From assembly GCF_964340395.1 (NCBI RefSeq), contig NC_135571.1, positions 2,099,111-2,163,110 on the forward strand: a stretch of DNA of 64,000 nt, written 5' to 3'. Below the pieces are notes generated by a model, which made no database searches, was not told the DNA's origin, and saw only the letters and a list, made by a program, of their open reading frames with translations. Positions 34,531 through 48,800 of this stretch are shown here, one piece after another (within the stretch, counting starts at the first letter, position 1; every line of letters starts with the position of its first letter). The stretch is from Glandiceps talaboti (Eukaryota > Hemichordata > Enteropneusta > Spengelidae). The position numbers were made by a program, and so were the translations under genes.

Positions 34531-37393
34531 GCAAGGACAGCAGGAGTATTTCTGCGCACAACATGACTTGCAATAATCACATTAATATTTCTTATATGAA
34601 GAAATGGAATGCCTTCAAATAATTTATTCATGTGGTCGGACTGTAACACAAACATGCAATGCTATATTGGAGAACTTCCTTTGATAATGTGTCAATCTCT
34701 TGGCTTTGAAGCTGCACTCGATTTAACAGGACATTTTTTTTTCGAACAGACAACAAACAATATACATGCTGAAATTTTTTATAGTGTCAGTAATTAGACA
34801 TTTGTACATGCTAATTACAGGTCTATTGTATCCATAAGTAGTACAGAAATAGGTTGAAGTTGTGACTGGTGAATGTGTTGGGTCGCTGGTTGACATGTGT
34901 CGGTATACTTTCGTAGAAACTAATGTATGGCGCCCTCGTGTGGCAGGAATATGATAATGTCGTATGGATATCGTGTGTGTTTAACATATGCCCTGTGAGG
35001 GCGCTATCCCAGTCTTCGCTCACTCGAAGAACAGGGTGATGAAGGTGGAACGACATGTTATAGTCTATCTTCTAGTTAAATCACACCAGTCCTGTAAAAA
35101 TCTGCAGGTCGTACATGCGATGATGCTACACTTCAGCTTACTATAAACAAAAGAAATCATTTATACCGTCAGCATTTATACGCCTTCGTGATCAGAAGGT
35201 ACGAGAATCCCACCAAATTGTTGTCAATTTATAAAACAGACTCCAATCCAAAACGACCCGTCCAGTGATATTCAATACGCCATGGTCTGTTGAGATGAGA
35301 AATATATCACCAAATTTGAAACTCTGCTTTATCCGTCCCGTCAAAATGTTTACGCCACAGTATTTAGTGAAAAAGGTTAGCTTCTTCATCAGCTGGTATC
35401 CTGACAACAGCTGGTATCCTGGCAACAGTTGAAGATAGAACTAGCCTATTCAATCTAGAAGTCTCAGGTCAATACAAGTTTATGTTTAAGGAAGTCAGTT
35501 GATACCAATCACATCATTTATTCATTCGAATAATTTCGATCAACGTCGGCTTAGGGTGACTTTTAAAATATCACCTTAAGATGTAACCAAGCGTCTTGTT
35601 GAGGAATGTCCACGTCCCTTCCTATACAAGTATCACATTGAAAAACAGTGTCGTCGGTCCAGTGAAATGGGGATTGATATCTACGTACTGAATAAGTAAT
35701 TTCACACGTGGCTCAAAATGTATCGCCATTACACTTTGAATTACATACATGACAGAAAACATAAACCAAATTAGAATTGTTGTAAGCGTGAAATGCTCAC
35801 CCACCGTCCAAATCAATGACAATGATATAGTATTTTATTGAAATAAACAGACCATTCATTTATTGCTATATAACAATTTATGTCAATGTTATTCTAAATT
35901 TAAAATGTGTAACTCTGTATGTCATATACATCACTATATATATGGATCAGTAGTGTTCCATTCGTCCATTGAATAAAGATGATTTTTCCTGCATCAGATA
36001 AAGTTTTGCATTTGTTAGAGTATACATAATTATTCATGTTGAGCTTTTTGCATCTCTCTCCCTCCCTCCCTCCCTCCTCTCTCTCTCTCTCCCTCTCTCT
36101 CTCTCTCGCTCGCACACTTTTATTACATATTATTTATTTCAAACCAGTTTTATTTTTTTAAATATATATAATATATTTTGAATTTCAATTTTATGCTTTT
36201 CTTGAAAAGAAATAAAATTAAATAACTCCTGTACGTATATTAAACAATAATCTAAAATCTTATTTGAATTAAATAATATTAACATGGAATAAAAGTGTAA
36301 ATTCCATCCAAAAATTCATATCAATGGTTAAAAATGGTCTGTAACACTAAAAATGCAAAAAACTACAGCTAGAAAATGAAAAAAAAATACTTTGGTGTTG
36401 CTCGGCTGTCATATTGACATTTGCCATAATATTTAGACAAACGAAGTGAATTGTGTTGACGATAATTATGTTTTCTTTAATAGGCATAATTATTTTATTA
36501 GCACCTGGAGAGTAAGCATATTTCTCAGTAGTAGACTCAATATTACGCACAAATTAACACGAATACAATATTCAACGAGTTTATTTCATTTTAGTTTTTT
36601 ACTTGGAAATAAAATTGTCTCAAGTTGAATTACATGGGGGGGGGGGGCTTCCATAGACAACCTTGTGCATACGGGGAGGGTCTGCCAGGGAAGGGTTTTT
36701 ACGTTCATATCTTAGGTATGAGAAAAGGGTATACTTTCCTATGCCAGAGGAGGTTAGGAAACTCTTCCCTAACTGGACCGGTAGATTTTGTTTCCATTTT
36801 AGCTCGATATATTTCTATAATTTTCAGTAACAGTGGGGGTGGAGGAACTACGTGTATATATCTATTAAAAAATCAATGGTTGCAAACTCCTATTGTGTAG
36901 CCATATCATCTTGTCAAACCTATCGGAAGCGTTCACTGTTTTATAAGAATGGGCAGATTGAAAAAAATACCTACTGTAAACAAATGTGAATTGTCTATGG
37001 CCTCCAAACCACCAGCACATCAACGCTGGATATACGAGTCTGTCAGCTATTTAACACAGCTAAAGTAATAAGGTGACACAGATCCATCCGGACAAGTTGA
37101 TATAATAAGACTTCCAACTTCCATGGTGATTCCCCTTTCAGCTTGTGATTGTAAAATATGTAGACCCCTCCCCTGATCTCGTCACCCCCATAAAAAACAG
37201 ATCTCTGTATAACACTGTATATATTCACCTTGCATTCAGAGTTCTTCACTATACACATAATACAGCCGTAGTTCATGCGTTATTTACAGGTCATTACACC
37301 TTGCCCAGGCCTTTCTACTGTACTGACTGCAATCCACTTTAAACACGCGATAACAATACTTCTCCCTGGACGTACTTTGTACACAATATAATG
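34531..37393. other. Gene-poor stretch downstream of the FN3-HECT gene
   Basis: No gene is recognised. The first AATAAA downstream of the gene on its strand lies near 35,840. There is a TC-rich tract at 36,055-36,112 and a poly-G run at 36,635. GGGCGCTATC...GACATGTTATAGTCTA near 35,000-35,065 looks like an old copy of the TAGTCTGTAAG MITE family. Confidence 0.5.
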
Positions 37394-37544
<151 letters not shown>

Positions 37545-37650
37545 ACACAGAGACTCGTACAAATGTGAGGATTTATATACCAGCGACGGATACGAGTGCT
37601 CGAATCATATTCTCCGCATACACTACGCTTTCTCTGTATATTGGTGGTAA

Positions 37651-38112
37651 AAGGCCTAAAAATGATTTGGTTCCGATTACCTGACGCCATCTAATTTTTC
37701 ACTGCCGATCCTGAATTCTTTTTACGTATTCGAGAAAAAAATAATAAAATCGCGAAATTTGTGAAGTCTCGTGAGAAATATATGGATGCGGAAACTGACA
37801 TCAACTTAAAAGACATTATAAAACTGTTCTTCCAATCTAGATCTGTAATTGCTGTATATCTGATGAGAAGAAACCAATAACACAGATCTCGAGACCATGT
37901 GGAACGAACAGATTGGAAGAACAGTTTTATATTGTCTTTTTAAGTTGATGTATCCTTCCACACCCACTATTTCTCGTGAGACTTCACAATTTTGGCGATT
38001 TTATTTTACAGTGTACTTTTCTCAAATACGTAAAAAAGGTTTAGGGTCGACAGTACGTGAAAAACTAGGTGGGGGCCAGGTAACCAGAAGCAAACAATTT
38101 TTTATAGGCCTT
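37651..38112. mobile_element. Foldback element family G with arms of about 190-200 bp
   Basis: The left arm (37,651-37,838) and right arm (37,910-38,112) are complementary along their length. AAGGCCTA faces TAGGCCTT, GTGAAGTCTCGTGAGAAATA faces ATTTCTCGTGAGACTTCAC, and AAACTGTTCTTCCAATCT faces AGATTGGAAGAACAGTTT. The loop is about 70 bp. A single right-arm copy is at 52,772-52,952. Confidence 0.85.
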
Positions 38113-38545
38113 ACAAATAATCAATTACAAAATGTGCTATTATTCACCCCGTGTGTTTTTATGCATAATTGTATATTTACTTCTGATTAATTTCTGCGTT
38201 TGTCCAAATAAAAAAGGTACTACTTCTAAATCCCAAGTGGGAGAAATTGTGCCAGGTCGCCATCTGTAGCGACGAAAACAAACACGAATACAAAAAGCGA
38301 TATATTCTTTACTGCTTAAATAACTATATACGTTGTTGACCTAGTACAGTGGCTACAGTCAAGTAAGGTACACATACCAACGGTCCAATTACTGTCAAGT
38401 GGTTAATTTTGGAGGGGTTAAAATTCCGCGCACTCAGACTTCAAGACAAAGTAGTGGTGTCTTGAATACGCGCGACCATATATAGTATGAGTAATAGGAG
38501 AGGGACATACATATTTCTACAAAACTTTTTTTTATAATATTTAAA

Positions 38546-38666
38546 TACATACATACATACATACATACGTACATACGTACATACATACATACATACATAC
38601 ATACATACGTACGTACGTACGTGTACGTACATACATACATACATACATACATACATACATACATAC
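38546..38666. repeat. Microsatellite (CATA)n-(CGTA)n
   Basis: About 120 bp of CATA repeats with CGTA variants. Confidence 0.97.
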
Positions 38667-38679
38667 CCACACGTACATG

Positions 38680-38908
38680 GTTACAAGACTTTCCAGTAGC
38701 ATAATCATGAGTTACTACGGTTACAAGACTTTTCAATAGCATAATCATAAGTTACTGTGGTTACAAGACTTCAGTAACATCATCACAAGTTACTATGGTT
38801 ACAAGACTTAAGTAGTATAATCACAAGTTATTATGGTTACAAGACTTTTCAGTAGCATCATCACAAGTTACCATGGTTACAAGACTTTTCAGTAGCACCG
38901 TCACAACC
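38680..38908. repeat. 40 bp minisatellite, about six units
   Basis: The unit begins GGTTACAAGACTTTTCAGTA and continues GCATAATCACAAGTTACTAT. Six units vary by small indels. It directly follows the CATA tract. Confidence 0.9.
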
Positions 38909-39039
38909 AACAACATCAAATAGTGCAGGTAAATACAATCTAGGTCTTAATGCACGATGGGTTATATAGGCAGACCAACGACTAGTTCTTTACATTTCTA
39001 CTATTACACCAATCAACTCTTCTTTCCACTTGTGCTTAA

Positions 39040-39315
39040 ATCGTCTCATTCATCCATTCATCTATTCATACATTCACAAATGGCATTCATTCATTTAATT
39101 GATTTATATTCATTCATTCATTCATTCACTCATGACATTCATTCTTTCACTCGTATTCATTCATTCATTCATTCACCCACCCATTACATTCATTCTTTCA
39201 CTCGTATTCATTCATTCATTCATTCATTCATTCAATTAATTAATTTTTACTCACCCATTCATTCATTCATTCATCCATCCATATCCATTCATTCATTCAT
39301 TCATTCATTCATTCA
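39040..39315. repeat. Degenerate (ATTC)n tract
   Basis: About 275 bp of ATTC or CATT repeats broken by short unique segments. Confidence 0.95.
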
Positions 39316-40259
39316 TGTTTATTTCACATTTCACATTTTCATTTCTGATTTATGATACTATTTGTCAATATATCTTCGTTCTGATAACGCCCAGCCTTGT
39401 CATGACGAGTTAACTTACTAGCTCCATATCAATATTTTCATTGATTACTATCAAGATAATGTACAAGTAATGATATAGCAATCAAACTCGATGCAATTGC
39501 TGTTAGAGTCATGGCATACCACTCGCGTTCTCGCCGCGATGCTTGTTTGTTGCCATGGTTGCAGAGTTCATGATTGAGGTCGAAGGAGATTTTTATTTAC
39601 TTGGCCAAGGTTTCGATTTTATGTAATATCACGGAGAACAAATACGCACCTGAAAAGATGTAAAAGAATGAAAAATGAATGCAATATCAATAGAGAGCCG
39701 TAGGAATTGTAATGTATTGAAATGAATGAATCGATCAGGTGTAAAATGCCCCCAAGAAATATATCACACATGAGCATTAGGACACATCTGTTTTTGAAGG
39801 ACGCGAATAACGAGTACGGTACGTGTGCAAATACCTTCAAGGGAGCTGGCCTCATAAATTCCGGTATCAAACCTGAGAACGTGGTTTCGAAGCAACGATG
39901 TCAAATAGTGTATTCACGGTATCTGTCTCTGGTCTAGCGGCGCTAGCTAGCTGTTTAGTTATACTTCCATGATACAACAACTTACTAAGCTTACAATATT
40001 ACGTCACCGGCATAGTGCTGGTGTCTAATTATATTCAAGTTTATCGCGTCTGTTCGTTGATGGGCGTGGCAGGCTGATAGAATCCCTCCTTCTTGTTGTA
40101 TCGTGAGGGTTTCACTTTCACGAGCAGTATCTGATATTATTTTAGGTTATGGGTAATTTGACGTGAGCTTGTATCTGGGGCATAGAACTTCTGGTAACAG
40201 GTGAATTTTACACAATAAACACAACAGGTTTGTTACACGACATTCGACGTCACTACCTT
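39316..40259. other. Intergenic, nothing recognised
   Basis: No gene, tRNA or clear repeat is seen. Confidence 0.4.
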
Positions 40260-40571
40260 GGTAGCAAACACAAGCCAATAACAACGCGTCTCCCAGTCAC
40301 ATGGACGCGGATCGATTTCTCGTTCTCCAAATAATCGTATCGCAACAATAGCCAATAAGATACAGCAAAATTGATCACATGACAAAGTGGGCGTTCCAAT
40401 CTATTGTTACTCTCTGCCTAGAGTTGTCAGTCAAAACTTGGCTAGATACCGTCTTGTATATCTTGGTTACTGTTTGGCGGCGTCTGCGCTCAGATTGCAA
40501 GCGTTATCAGCAAGCGAGAACGTACAATCAGTTCTCTCGGCGTACATCCGTATTTTTACACGTTTTTAAAG
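40260..40571 (+). promoter_or_regulatory. Possible promoter and 5' exon of odf3
   Basis: Two CCAAT-type motifs (CCAATAACA near 40,275 and CCAATAAG near 40,352) precede a stretch ending TTTTTAAAG|GTGAGTAC, a consensus splice donor near 40,571. The first coding exon of odf3 is preceded by an acceptor-like CATCCAG near 42,180. An untranslated exon here spliced to that point would fit. This is inference. Confidence 0.35.
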
Positions 40572-42205
40572 GTGAGTACACATTTATGAATGTGCTGATC
40601 GTTAGGATCTCATCCTTATCTTTCGTTAGATGCAATTTTAAACGTAGGATTCTCCGTTTTTCGTGACAATTTTAGCTAGATTAATATTCAGTGTTTGTAC
40701 TTTGATGGGCCAAACTTACTTAGCATGGCGGCCATTGTTGTTCGAGATAATTCTGCATGCCCAAAGATATTCTGTTAATAATACACGACTTGGTTATAAT
40801 ATGGGCCTCAAGAAATAACGCACACAAATCGAATAATACCAAGTGTTAGATTCAATATTCTTTTCAGTCTGTTGCCGTGATAAAACCGCTCGGAAGACTA
40901 CTAATGAAGTCAAGTGCCAATGGGTTTATTCGTCTCGACCCCACCAACTTCTCATGCAAATTTTCTGTAATGAATGGTTGCTAAGGCAATTTCAAAGGTC
41001 TCTGAACTATCAACTGCAGTTTCGATGCCGTCGCGAGTCGTTGGTTTTTAGACAAATAATGTATGACCATAATTTTGTTGATGTTTTGTACATAGAGACA
41101 TAAAATGCCATGATAAATTTGTGACAGTGTAGCAGTAATGCCATGAACGAAACACAATACACCGCTACCTCCATAACACATTACAATGTCAACGAGTGTC
41201 GTATATAAATGCAATATGGTACCATAGCTATGGACGTCTCACACAATATCTCTCCCCAGACTTAATGTTTTGCAGATAACCAGATAATTTTGACAATTTA
41301 TACGACCTAGATTTCATTTTATTAAACAATTTGGTGTGTGTATGTTGACAGACGTGCGTGGTTGCCCCGTTCGATAAACATGTCCAAATACAACGAAGAC
41401 CGCGTCGCAATGCCGTGCTTGGTAGTTGGGGCTTCTGTTGGGGGTGTCATGAAAATACATATTTATCGCTTTTCTAAACATCTTCAGAGCTTCCAAACTA
41501 CCCAGACTATTCCATACACTAATTTTCTTCTACTAAATACATATATAAATAAACAATAACGGTACTGGATGACTTTGTGTTTATTTTAGTATTATACACT
41601 TCATCAACTTAGCGAGTGAAACCGGTTACTAGAATCAAAGTCGCGTGAATGATGTCCAATTATATGATCAAGTTCACAGCATGACAATTTCAAAAACGTC
41701 TTATCCGTGCATTAAATTGATATTATTTCAGCACAGTTGCGCCATTATTTCACGAGAGTTGATATCGCATGGCAACAGTGGCTTCCCAAATCACTCTCGC
41801 ATTGTCTTTGTGTGTGACTCAAGCATTCATAACAACAATAACAACAACAAAGGGACAGATTCACAAGTTTTAATTTGTACGGGATTAACTTATCGCGTCT
41901 CGCAAATAATCAAACGTGATAATATAGTGATAAAATATTTGATGGTGAATAAAGTATTTTGAATTTTGTTTGTGAATCAGTACTAGGTTTTAGCGCTGAA
42001 ATGCTGTAGTTAGTGCTATTATGTGGGAATATTTAGTTTGTGTGTGATGGCAAAGTGTTCTACAGTTGTAATTACTTAGTCTTAGGGGCCGGGGTAACGT
42101 AATGTTTCAGGTCGATGTGCTTTCACAAAATCTGATTTCTTGCTTTACTTATATTTTAAACTTATGCTTTTTCATCCAGATAAATAGTAAATATATTAGA
42201 GCATC

Positions 42206-45200
42206 ATGGCTCAAGGTTGGGAAAAACATCAGAGGAGAGGTCCTATAGCGGCTGAATACAGCAGTCCTGGCCCTCGCTACATGGTCCCAGGTTCCACTGG
42301 TCAGAAGAAACATGATGCTAGGAAGTACATGGCTCCAGCATACAGTTTTGGTATTCGTCATGCCAAATTTACCAGTGACTGCAGTCCAGGACCTGGATAC
42401 CTTGTACAACCAAACATTACACGTGGTGGTCCAGATGGAACACCACATTATTCCCTGTATGGAAGACCTAAGGATGCCTTGGCTTTCAAAACACCAGGAC
42501 CAGGAACATATTCACCAGAAAAAGCCGGCAAATCTGCAAAAAAATCAGCTCCTGCTTATTCATTATCATCAAGAACGAAAGGATTTCGCTTTGACCAGTC
42601 TCCAGGTACGGAATTGTATCAAATTTCTTGTGAATTAGTTTTGTATACTTTATTTTAATTTTCCAGGGTTTTGTTTTGACAAGGAAAAGAAATTACACAA
42701 ATACATATGTAAAATCATATTTTGTGGGGAGGGGTGGGGTGGAACCGAAAAAGTAGCTTGCATATTGAGATTTAGGATTTATTTTTTAACAAACGTTGTC
42801 GAACAATATCTCATTGAAATGCTTTCTACATATTTAATTCTCAGCTGCAAATGCATATTCTCTGCCAAACATCCTGGGTGGTCGGGCGGTAGGAAAGGAC
42901 TCTGCTCCATGTTATTCTCTCACCGGAAGAAGCAAGATCGGAAGTTTCCATGAAGATCTTCAGAAAACACCCGGACCAGGAACATACCGTGTAACCAATC
43001 CCAACCAGTACAGACAAAACGCACCTTCCTATTCGATGACTGCAAGGAATCAACTACCTAGTGACTCAACCAGGAAACCAGGTCCTGGCCAACATAGCCC
43101 AGAAAAGGTAAACTTTGATAAAATCACTGTAATACATATTCCGTTAATATTAGTTCTCATTTTCATCACAATTTTTTGGGGGTTTGGGAATAACGAATGT
43201 TTGAAATATATATTTGATGACATATTCACAAATGCAGCAGTCATTACAAGTACATTCTATGTGATTTTTTGTTATGAAGTAGTGATGCTTTATTAGATAT
43301 GGCATGTCTCTTTTACCTGTATTAAGAATACAATATGACTTTCGAAATGTTGAAAATAACGATCGTGAGAGTGAGTGAGTAAATATAAATATTACATTCA
43401 TCTCATCCTGCAGTGTTAATTACTGATAATCTGACATTCATAGTGTGATGTACTCTGTGTACAAGATGAAATTCATATTTAAAAAGAAATACTTAAAATA
43501 CATTTTTGTTGACATGGAAACAGGCACATACATTTGCCTTCCTAACTGGATTTTTGTATCTGTTCGATCGAGGTACTATATAAAACCAACCTTCTGATAA
43601 TAAGGGTTATTAACAAAACAAAGTTTTCACATGTAAATTTAGAAGACCAAGCTCAAATTACTGTTTTCCACATCTCTTAGTATTTATTTTGATCATCAAA
43701 CATTTTATTGTCATAGCAACTGAGAAACAATTTGGTGGTTCTTACCTTCATAGGTTTACATTACCAAAAGGAAGGCCCCGTCTTTCTCATTCGGCATTAG
43801 ACATTCTCAATACATGTGCCCAGTTATCCTTGAGCACGACTAAATAGTTAATCAGAATGAGGTAAGGGCTAGATGCAGGGAAGGTCTGAAAATGATCTGC
43901 CTGTGCCAGTCTGTATCTATCATCTGAGGGGAGGGTAGGAGGTGTGTGTTTGGGTAGGAGGTGTGTTTGTGATCATCGTGGTGTCATTTTACTCCCTTCG
44001 ATAATCATCATTTTTCTAGTCTTTTTTGTAATAGATCAAATGGGTCAATTTTCTATGCTTTTAAAAAATTAACCAACATATTTTATTTATTACAGAACAT
44101 ATAAAGAGACAATTTGTATAAAAAAATGATTACTTTTTTTGAGATACTTAATAATTATATCACTAAATTTGATTCTAGTAGTTACAAAAATGTGAAATTT
44201 TCGAAATATGCTGTTTTTCTGTCATGCTGACAGCAACACATCCACTTTTCTGAGTTGATGTGTATGAAAAATTAATTTCTGAAAAAGGACAAAACGGAAG
44301 TAATCATTTTACAGTGCTGTTACTAAGGTTTTAGCTACCTAGCAACTGAGAGAATAATACATTTTGATTTACACACTTAACATTGCATATGGTTGCAAGT
44401 TTTGAGTGGGACTGACAAAGTTGTGGGGGTGGGGGTGGGGTAGGGGATTTGAGTAGCTTTTACCATAGTAAAAACTCTGTTACACAAGTTGTCTCTTTAA
44501 TCACAAGTGTTCACAAGAAGAGTGTGGTAATTAGTGTATTGTGTAGCCACTTTTACCCCCATGGATGCACACTGAGATACTCATTAGCATAACAAAGTCT
44601 TCTGTGAATAAATGCATATCATTTGCATACATATCACATTACCACATATATATACGGTAGTTATAATAGCTCTCAGAAGAACCCTTGCAAATGATCTTTT
44701 CAACCTAATTCTATTTATTTTATGATATTTAAATGATTAAATTTGTGTTCTGTTCTTCTGAAACACATCACTTAACAATAATTTCTTGACATAGCGGGTC
44801 AATGTCAACAAGTAAAATAGTAAACTTTATAACAGCTTAGTTATATATAACCACTTTGTAACATAAACTCTGTGCTGTGTCTTCATTAAAACTATACTCA
44901 TGCTGAAAATTTATAAAAAGGAGATATTTTACAAAAGGTTCAAAGTTTAGTAAAGCGTGCAATACATGATTACCACACTCTTTTATGGCACTCTAGGGCT
45001 ATAAAAGAGATCATGGCTTCTGTATTCCTGGTAAAATTTCTTTTAATTTAACCAAGTTTAATTTTCTTTGAAGTCTGTCGCCAATCCAGCTCTGTGTTTC
45101 ATCACTGTGCTGTGTTCTGGGCAACTGTATCTACATGTGTGTGTGTGTGCATGCGCTGCCTAACCTAATGTTTACAATATTACAGTGATCGCTGTGTTTA

Positions 45201-45757
45201 TAAATCCATGCCTGGATCCATGCTTTACAATAAAACAAATATAGTGACTCTGATTAGTGGGAACAAAATTACTCGAGGGTTGGGTCGAAATATCTTTATT
45301 TGGACCGTGACAAGGAGCAACTCAGACATGCGATTATTTTGAGGTGTGATCGATACTTAGCTGGTAAAAAATATTCAAATGGCATATTTAAAAGACCAGA
45401 ATAATCCAGTATGTCTCATTTGAAACAACACCTAGTCAAGACCTCTGACATTGCAGGCTCTTTAACATTGTCATTACTTTAGGACAGAAAAAGCATTGAT
45501 CCAGGCTTTCAAAAATGGAACTTTGTCCTTTCATGCATATTCATTTCATGGTAACCAAGCAACATTCATGGTAACCTAGCAACCATAATTATATAATCCT
45601 AACATTGAAAACCTCACCATTTTAATAGCTAAATTTTCTTTTTCTTATTTTTTTCCTCATTTAGGTTGTTATCAACAAACCACAAGCACCCGGTTTCTCA
45701 TTCGGAATCCATCATTCACAATATACGGCTCCTCTAATTTGCGATCCCGTCGATTAA
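42206..45757 (+). CDS. odf3: Outer dense fibre protein 3 (CIMAP1A-like), alternative last exons
   Basis: A sperm-flagellum and ciliary microtubule-associated protein built from SHIPPO (PGPxxY) repeats. Coding exons are 42206-42605 and 42845-43107, then either 43754-43843 or 45665-45757, all with GT-AG sites and agreeing phase. The protein begins MAQGWEKHQRRGPIAAEYSS. PGP motifs appear as SPGPRYMVP, SPGPGYLV, TPGPGTYSPEK, TPGPGTYRV and KPGPGQHSPEK, separated by APAYSFGIRH-type segments. The total is 250 residues with the first terminal exon and 251 with the second, close to the usual 254 of vertebrate ODF3. The two terminal exons encode APSFSFGIRHSQYMCPV and APGFSFGIHHSQYTAPL, each with its own stop, so they must be alternatives. 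AATAAA lies 90 bases after the distal stop. Confidence 0.92.
43754..43843 (+). other. odf3: odf3 proximal terminal exon
   Basis: Acceptor CTTCATAG. It reads VYITKRKAPSFSFGIRHSQY and ends EHD plus a stop. It is homologous to 45,665-45,757. The nearest downstream AATAAA is about 760 bases away near 44,606. Confidence 0.8.
44102..44502. mobile_element. Short TIR element in odf3 intron
   Basis: AAAGAGACAATTTGTATAA on the left faces TTACACAAGTTGTCTCTTT on the right (18-19 bp with two mismatches), enclosing about 360 bp without coding signal. It lies between the two odf3 terminal exons. Confidence 0.55.
45665..45757 (+). other. odf3: odf3 distal terminal exon
   Basis: Acceptor CCTCATTTAG. It reads VVINKPQAPGFSFGIHHSQY and ends DPVD plus a stop. 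An AATAAA at 45,847 could serve it. This is the version with the better-placed polyadenylation signal. Confidence 0.8.
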
Positions 45758-45857
45758 AACATTGGATAAAATATTGATCATGATGAAAAAAAGTGAACTT
45801 TTACTAATTCATGGATATGAAGTTGGAAATTAAATGAACAGTTACAAATAAAAGAAT

Positions 45858-48800
45858 AATTATTTATCATACCAACGTAATGTATTGTGGCGTGGATGTG
45901 CTGAACCCAAATAACATTGTGCAAGATAGACAATGCTGAGAAATATAATCGCCACCAAACAGGGCTCTCGTTGGCTATTACACTTTTTGTGTCAGTACCA
46001 ACATATTTTTTTAAACACACCTGTATTCAATGTCCGTCCTTATAAGAAAAAGACCCACGGTTTTTACATTTTTGAGTTTCTGTTGTCATTTTGTGTTTGT
46101 ATATTACCATTTACGTATAACACATTTTAGTGAGCTATTACACAGTGTATATTATGAGGAGAGTGTCATGGGAGATTTTAATCATATTTTGATGGTTAAA
46201 ACATCATAGGTAGAACTTGTATCATAATTTGTAGGAAAATACTACAGGGGAGGGGAGGGGGGAACTTTGATGTGTGCATCTCCAATAGAGTAGATACCCA
46301 AGAGCTATGCTTCATAAAGAAACGAGTGTATTTGAAAAATATTATCTTCCAGACTTCTAAAATAGATGGTACTTCTTCATATATCAAAATTATACTAATA
46401 TAGCTTCTGATCTTCCAAAAGATTGCCTTAAGTAGATGTATAAAAACTTACGGCTTTCAAGAACTTGAAGGGAAAAGTAATACTGGTAGATCCTGAGAAT
46501 GAAAATTTAGAGCGCGCTATTTTCAAATCATGACTTTAGCAGTACAGACGGTGTATACATTTGCCGCGTGTACATACCATATTGTACATACCATATTTTG
46601 ATTTTCTTGGATCTACCGTAACATTGTGTGTAGATGGTAAGGTATTTTATCACAGCGATGAGAAATGGAGTATCATGATTTGCTCGTCATAACTCAGGTG
46701 TGATCTGCCCAGGAATGATAGACAGTATTATTAGGAAGCAGTGTGGCGACAAGTTCTTGAATTCCAAATTATGCAAGCAAATCTGTTGTATCTATCTCTT
46801 CCTATTATATGAAATAAAGTTTTCATGTTTTTTACGAAGTAAATCTATTCTTTTGTAAATCCATTCATTTCATGTGTGTGTGATTATGTAAATGATGTAG
46901 CCACAGTCTGTGGTTTTCATGTTTTTGACCAGTTTTTGTTACAGGCATTAAGTGAGAAAAATTTACCTGGGTTCTGCAGTCATTTGACCAGGGTTCCCAA
47001 AATATAAACTAGGGGAAACTACGCCAATTTTGCCCAATTCCCTCTTCCTGTTACTAGGGTTCTAAAACTGTACAAAAAACATTGTTTACAAGGAAATTCT
47101 TGGAAGCATAATAGCATTTGTGTTGATTGTGTGAATTGATCACTGATCATGATGTAGAGTATATGTGGTTGTCTTATCTTATTTGCACAGTTGTTTTTCT
47201 GGTAATGTCACACTTTTGCATTGATCTGGGGGGTGTTGATCACATTCAGTGATGCACCCTCTTGAGTATACAGAAGGTACTGGAAAAAATTAATAGACTC
47301 AAAATTGGGAAAAGCTTGAATGAATTAGTGAAATGAAATACTTTTAAAAGGAGAAAAACAGGCAATTACTTTGTCTCTAAAGGCCCTCATCTACATTATG
47401 TGTAGTTAATGAAAAAATATATTATGAAAAAATCTCCTTTGATATGTCAAAACACAAGTTCCGCCTTTATACTCCAGTAATTTTATGGACCAATTAACAT
47501 TACCAGTTTCCTGTTGATGGCATCACTGTTCAGATAACCTTTGCAGAGTGTATGCATGACTTATCTCTAGACAATGTGTCTTTGTGTTAGAATTTCTCAT
47601 TTACCTGTGTGTGCCACAAGGCTTGAGGTTTACGCCCATATCTGATACAGGGTTCACTCAAGGTCAGTTCAGACACAAACTCAAATTTCTTTAGGAAAGT
47701 AAACAATAGTCTGTGAGATATGACATACCTATGCTATCCTATCAGATACAGCCTGACTATATATAACACAACATATGCCTATACAGTTACACTTGCCAGG
47801 CTACATGGATGATCTGTAACTGTGATGACTGTCTTGTAGACAAGAGCTTTATATACAGTATAATTGTAGACACAGATCAGTGATGTAGTCATGGCTAACC
47901 TTACACCAAGTCTATAGCTGTGTTCTGTGTTTTTTTTTATTTTCAATCAAGTCCAGCTTTGACTATTGTGCAGTCAATCCAATAATAAGGGTTTGAATAG
48001 AAGACAAGAGATAATTTAAGAACCTTTACTGTAATTGTATATTGATTAACAAATTTGTATCAATGTATGCCCAGATTCTATATCTCACTTGACTAGACAG
48101 TTTGTTTGATTGATTTCGGTTATGTCCTTTCAAGTGTTACAAGACATAGTGAAACTCAATCTTGCAATTCACCTAAAAAATCAAGCTGGGTCATGGTATG
48201 TTTCATATGTATATAATAGTGTGGATGCCAACGTCTATCTCTAACTAAACCACTAAATGTGAGTGGAGGTGTAAATTGTATAGGGACTAGACTACACAGA
48301 CTTGGTTATTCAGTGTGACAATATCCTTTGCAACCCAGTGCAATATGCTGTGTCAGACAGCCAAGTTTCTGGTTTAATTATAGTCGCAGTTACTGCTCCA
48401 GATAATAAATTAGGTGGCTAATATACAGGTGGACAAAGGTTAGACTAAACAAACGAAACAGTTGAGAGGTGTTGTCATTGCTGTGTTGACACTCTGTAGC
48501 TGTGCACAAATTAGACCAGGATACAAAGGTTGTGGTCGATGGAATCTGTACAATGTGTATTGTCAATGTAAAGTTGTCAGATGTTGATACAGGTAAAGAA
48601 GACTCAATGGAAACGATACTAATGGTGTCTTTTCAGTAAAAGTGTCAGTGAAGCAAAGATAATAAACACACAGTAGACGATCCCTACAGCTAGGTGAATT
48701 AGGAGTTATGCATTGTTGGACCAAACATACAACTGTAACCAAGGTATGCAGTAGGGTTGATTAAAATATATAAACACAGCTTGGACCAAGTAGACTACAT

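Noticed and set aside
35622-35822. Hydrophobic minus-strand frame of 66 codons
   Set aside because: It looks membrane-like in part, but there is no recognisable family, partner exon or promoter.
38680-38908. CRISPR-like regular array
   Set aside because: The whole 40 bp unit repeats with small changes, without unique spacers, in an animal genome. It is a minisatellite.
39722-39937. Plus-strand frame of 71 codons
   Set aside because: Cys/Lys-containing but matches nothing known to me, and the opposite strand is equally open.
42312-42638. Alternative frame of 108 codons overlapping odf3 exon 1
   Set aside because: It is a shadow of the SHIPPO-repeat coding sequence in another frame.
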